Positions 63,402 to 64,000 of a stretch of DNA of 64,000 nucleotides are shown piece by piece. The notes beneath the pieces were generated by a model. It had not been told where the DNA came from. It was given only the letters and a program-made list of their open reading frames with translations, and did no database searches. How positions within the stretch are numbered: position 1 is the stretch's first letter; every line of letters begins with the position of its first letter. The stretch is from Ornithinibacillus bavariensis (GTDB lineage: Bacteria > Bacillota > Bacilli > Bacillales > Amphibacillaceae): contig NZ_BORP01000001.1 in assembly GCF_018333235.1 (NCBI RefSeq), positions 992,001-1,056,000 of the forward strand, written 5' to 3'. Both the position numbers and the translations under genes were made by a program.

Positions 63402-64000
63402 TCATTTTCGTATCCATTTTATATTTTTGTTAGTAGTTATTTGTTTAGCCAATAGTATAATTAGTGCACCAGTAATGATTAATGTTACGCCAATAAATAA
63501 GAAATTGAATAAGCTTGTAGCAGTACTAGGAAGGGTGGAACCACCTTGGGAATTACTCCCACTATCAATAATCCCTTCTACCACTTCTTCATCCTTTTCA
63601 CTAGAGTTTTCATTTTTAGGGTTTTCTTCTTTATTATTCTCTTCTGGATTTTCACCTCCAGGATTTGAGGTTATATCTTCAGCAATAAACAAAAAGCTGA
63701 AGTTCGAACCTAATCCTTGATAGTCATTACCCAAATGTTCGGGGAATCGTATGGTTATAGCTAAGTCTTCTTCACCGTTTCTATATAATTTTCTTTCAGG
63801 TAGCATATCAAAATCTGACAACTTACCATTGTAGATAACTATATTTGCATCCTTTACCTCTAATAATAGTTCATTAAAAAGTTTATCTATGCCTTTATTT
63901 TGGACTTTCATAGTATAGGTAAAATCTCTCTTACCTACATTTTTGACTGTGATACTTCTAGGCGCCCAATCTCCAGGCTTCATATTTGATACATCAAATA
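63402..64000 (-). CDS. TasA/CalY-like cell-wall-anchored protein, 3' part
   Basis: The frame is open through the right edge (FDVSN before MKPGD), so this is the C-terminal part of at least 199 residues. FDVSNMKPGDWAPRSITVKN and VGKRDFTYTMKVQN recall the camelysin/TasA fold, in which a PGD motif starts a strand. Then an acidic linker (NPEENNKEENPKNENSSEKD) and a sorting signal: LPSTAT, a 20-residue hydrophobic segment and a basic tail KQITTNKNIKWIRK. LPxTA recalls the class D sortase motifs of B. subtilis. The product would be a wall-bound, matrix-type surface protein. Its place next to sinI-sinR suggests it is a SinR target (inference). Confidence 0.75.
   Translation of the reverse strand, partial: FDVSNMKPGDWAPRSITVKNVGKRDFTYTMKVQNKGIDKLFNELLLEVKDANIVIYNGKLSDFDMLPERKLYRNGEEDLAITIRFPEHLGNDYQGLGSNFSFLFIAEDITSNPGGENPEENNKEENPKNENSSEKDEEVVEGIIDSGSNSQGGSTLPSTATSLFNFLFIGVTLIITGALIILLAKQITTNKNIKWIRK

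Overview
The window is about 36% G+C (estimated by eye) chromosomal DNA of a low-GC Gram-positive, spore-former-type Bacillaceae. From about 11.4 kb to 62 kb the gene content and order follow the Bacillus subtilis block clpP-crh-whiA-yvcK-rapZ-trxB ... hprK-lgt-yvoD-ppaX-yvoF ... uvrAB ... minJ-ctpB-ftsXE-cccB-prfB-secA-hpf-fliTSD-flaG-csrA-fliW-flgLKNM-yvyF-comFC/FA-degV-degU-degS-yvyE-nagBA. Sequence style and gene order suggest a halotolerant Oceanobacillus/Virgibacillus/Ornithinibacillus-like genus (inference; no 16S is present).

Layout. 1-2.1 kb: a secreted amidase-like protein and a small membrane-anchored protein. 2.1-11.4 kb: a decayed prophage lying against the 3' end of a tRNA-Arg(CCG) gene. 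It keeps lysis genes, an HNH/AP2 endonuclease, and an accessory set (acyltransferase, DUF2971 protein, lipoprotein GDPD). The endolysin, tail endopeptidase, GDPD-containing tail protein and integrase are broken by single in-frame stops and frameshifts, and a large deletion joins the tail endopeptidase directly to the integrase. 11.4-18 kb: clpP (with a CtsR operator), crh, whiA, yvcK, rapZ, trxB and a TPR protein. 18-24.5 kb: glpD with a promoter-terminator leader, then yvoF/ppaX/yvoD/lgt/hprK and yvlD. 24.8-30.9 kb: bacillithiol deacetylase pair and uvrAB with a LexA box. 31-33.6 kb: ykoN-ykoQ-ykoP-like genes. 33.7-40.6 kb: minJ, a 51-bp tandem repeat array, ctpB, an EnvC-like M23 protein and ftsX/ftsE. 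40.8-46 kb: cccB, prfB (programmed frameshift), secA, hpf. 46-54 kb: late flagellar genes. 54-59.2 kb: comFC/comFA, degV, degU/degS. 59.4-62 kb: yvyE, nagB/nagA. 62-64 kb: a small orphan gene, then sinR, an unlisted 43-codon sinI, and the 3' part of a cell-wall-anchored TasA/CalY-like gene.

How the genes fit together. Crh, HprK, YvcK, RapZ and GlpD are a carbon-control group. FtsEX with the M23 coiled-coil protein, MinJ and CtpB concern division and envelope. CsrA, FliW, FlgM, FliS and FliT control and build the flagellar filament, but the flagellin gene hag that normally sits between csrA and flaG is absent here although a sigma-D promoter remains at that spot. DegSU, SinIR and the TasA-like gene are lifestyle-switch functions (motility, matrix, competence).

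Most noteworthy: the selectively preserved accessory genes inside a dead prophage, flanked by an imperfect direct repeat; a 51-bp minisatellite with a 5-unit higher-order period; the missing hag with a retained sigma-D promoter; a GlpP-type leader at glpD; and the sinI/sinR pair next to a sortase-anchored matrix-like protein.
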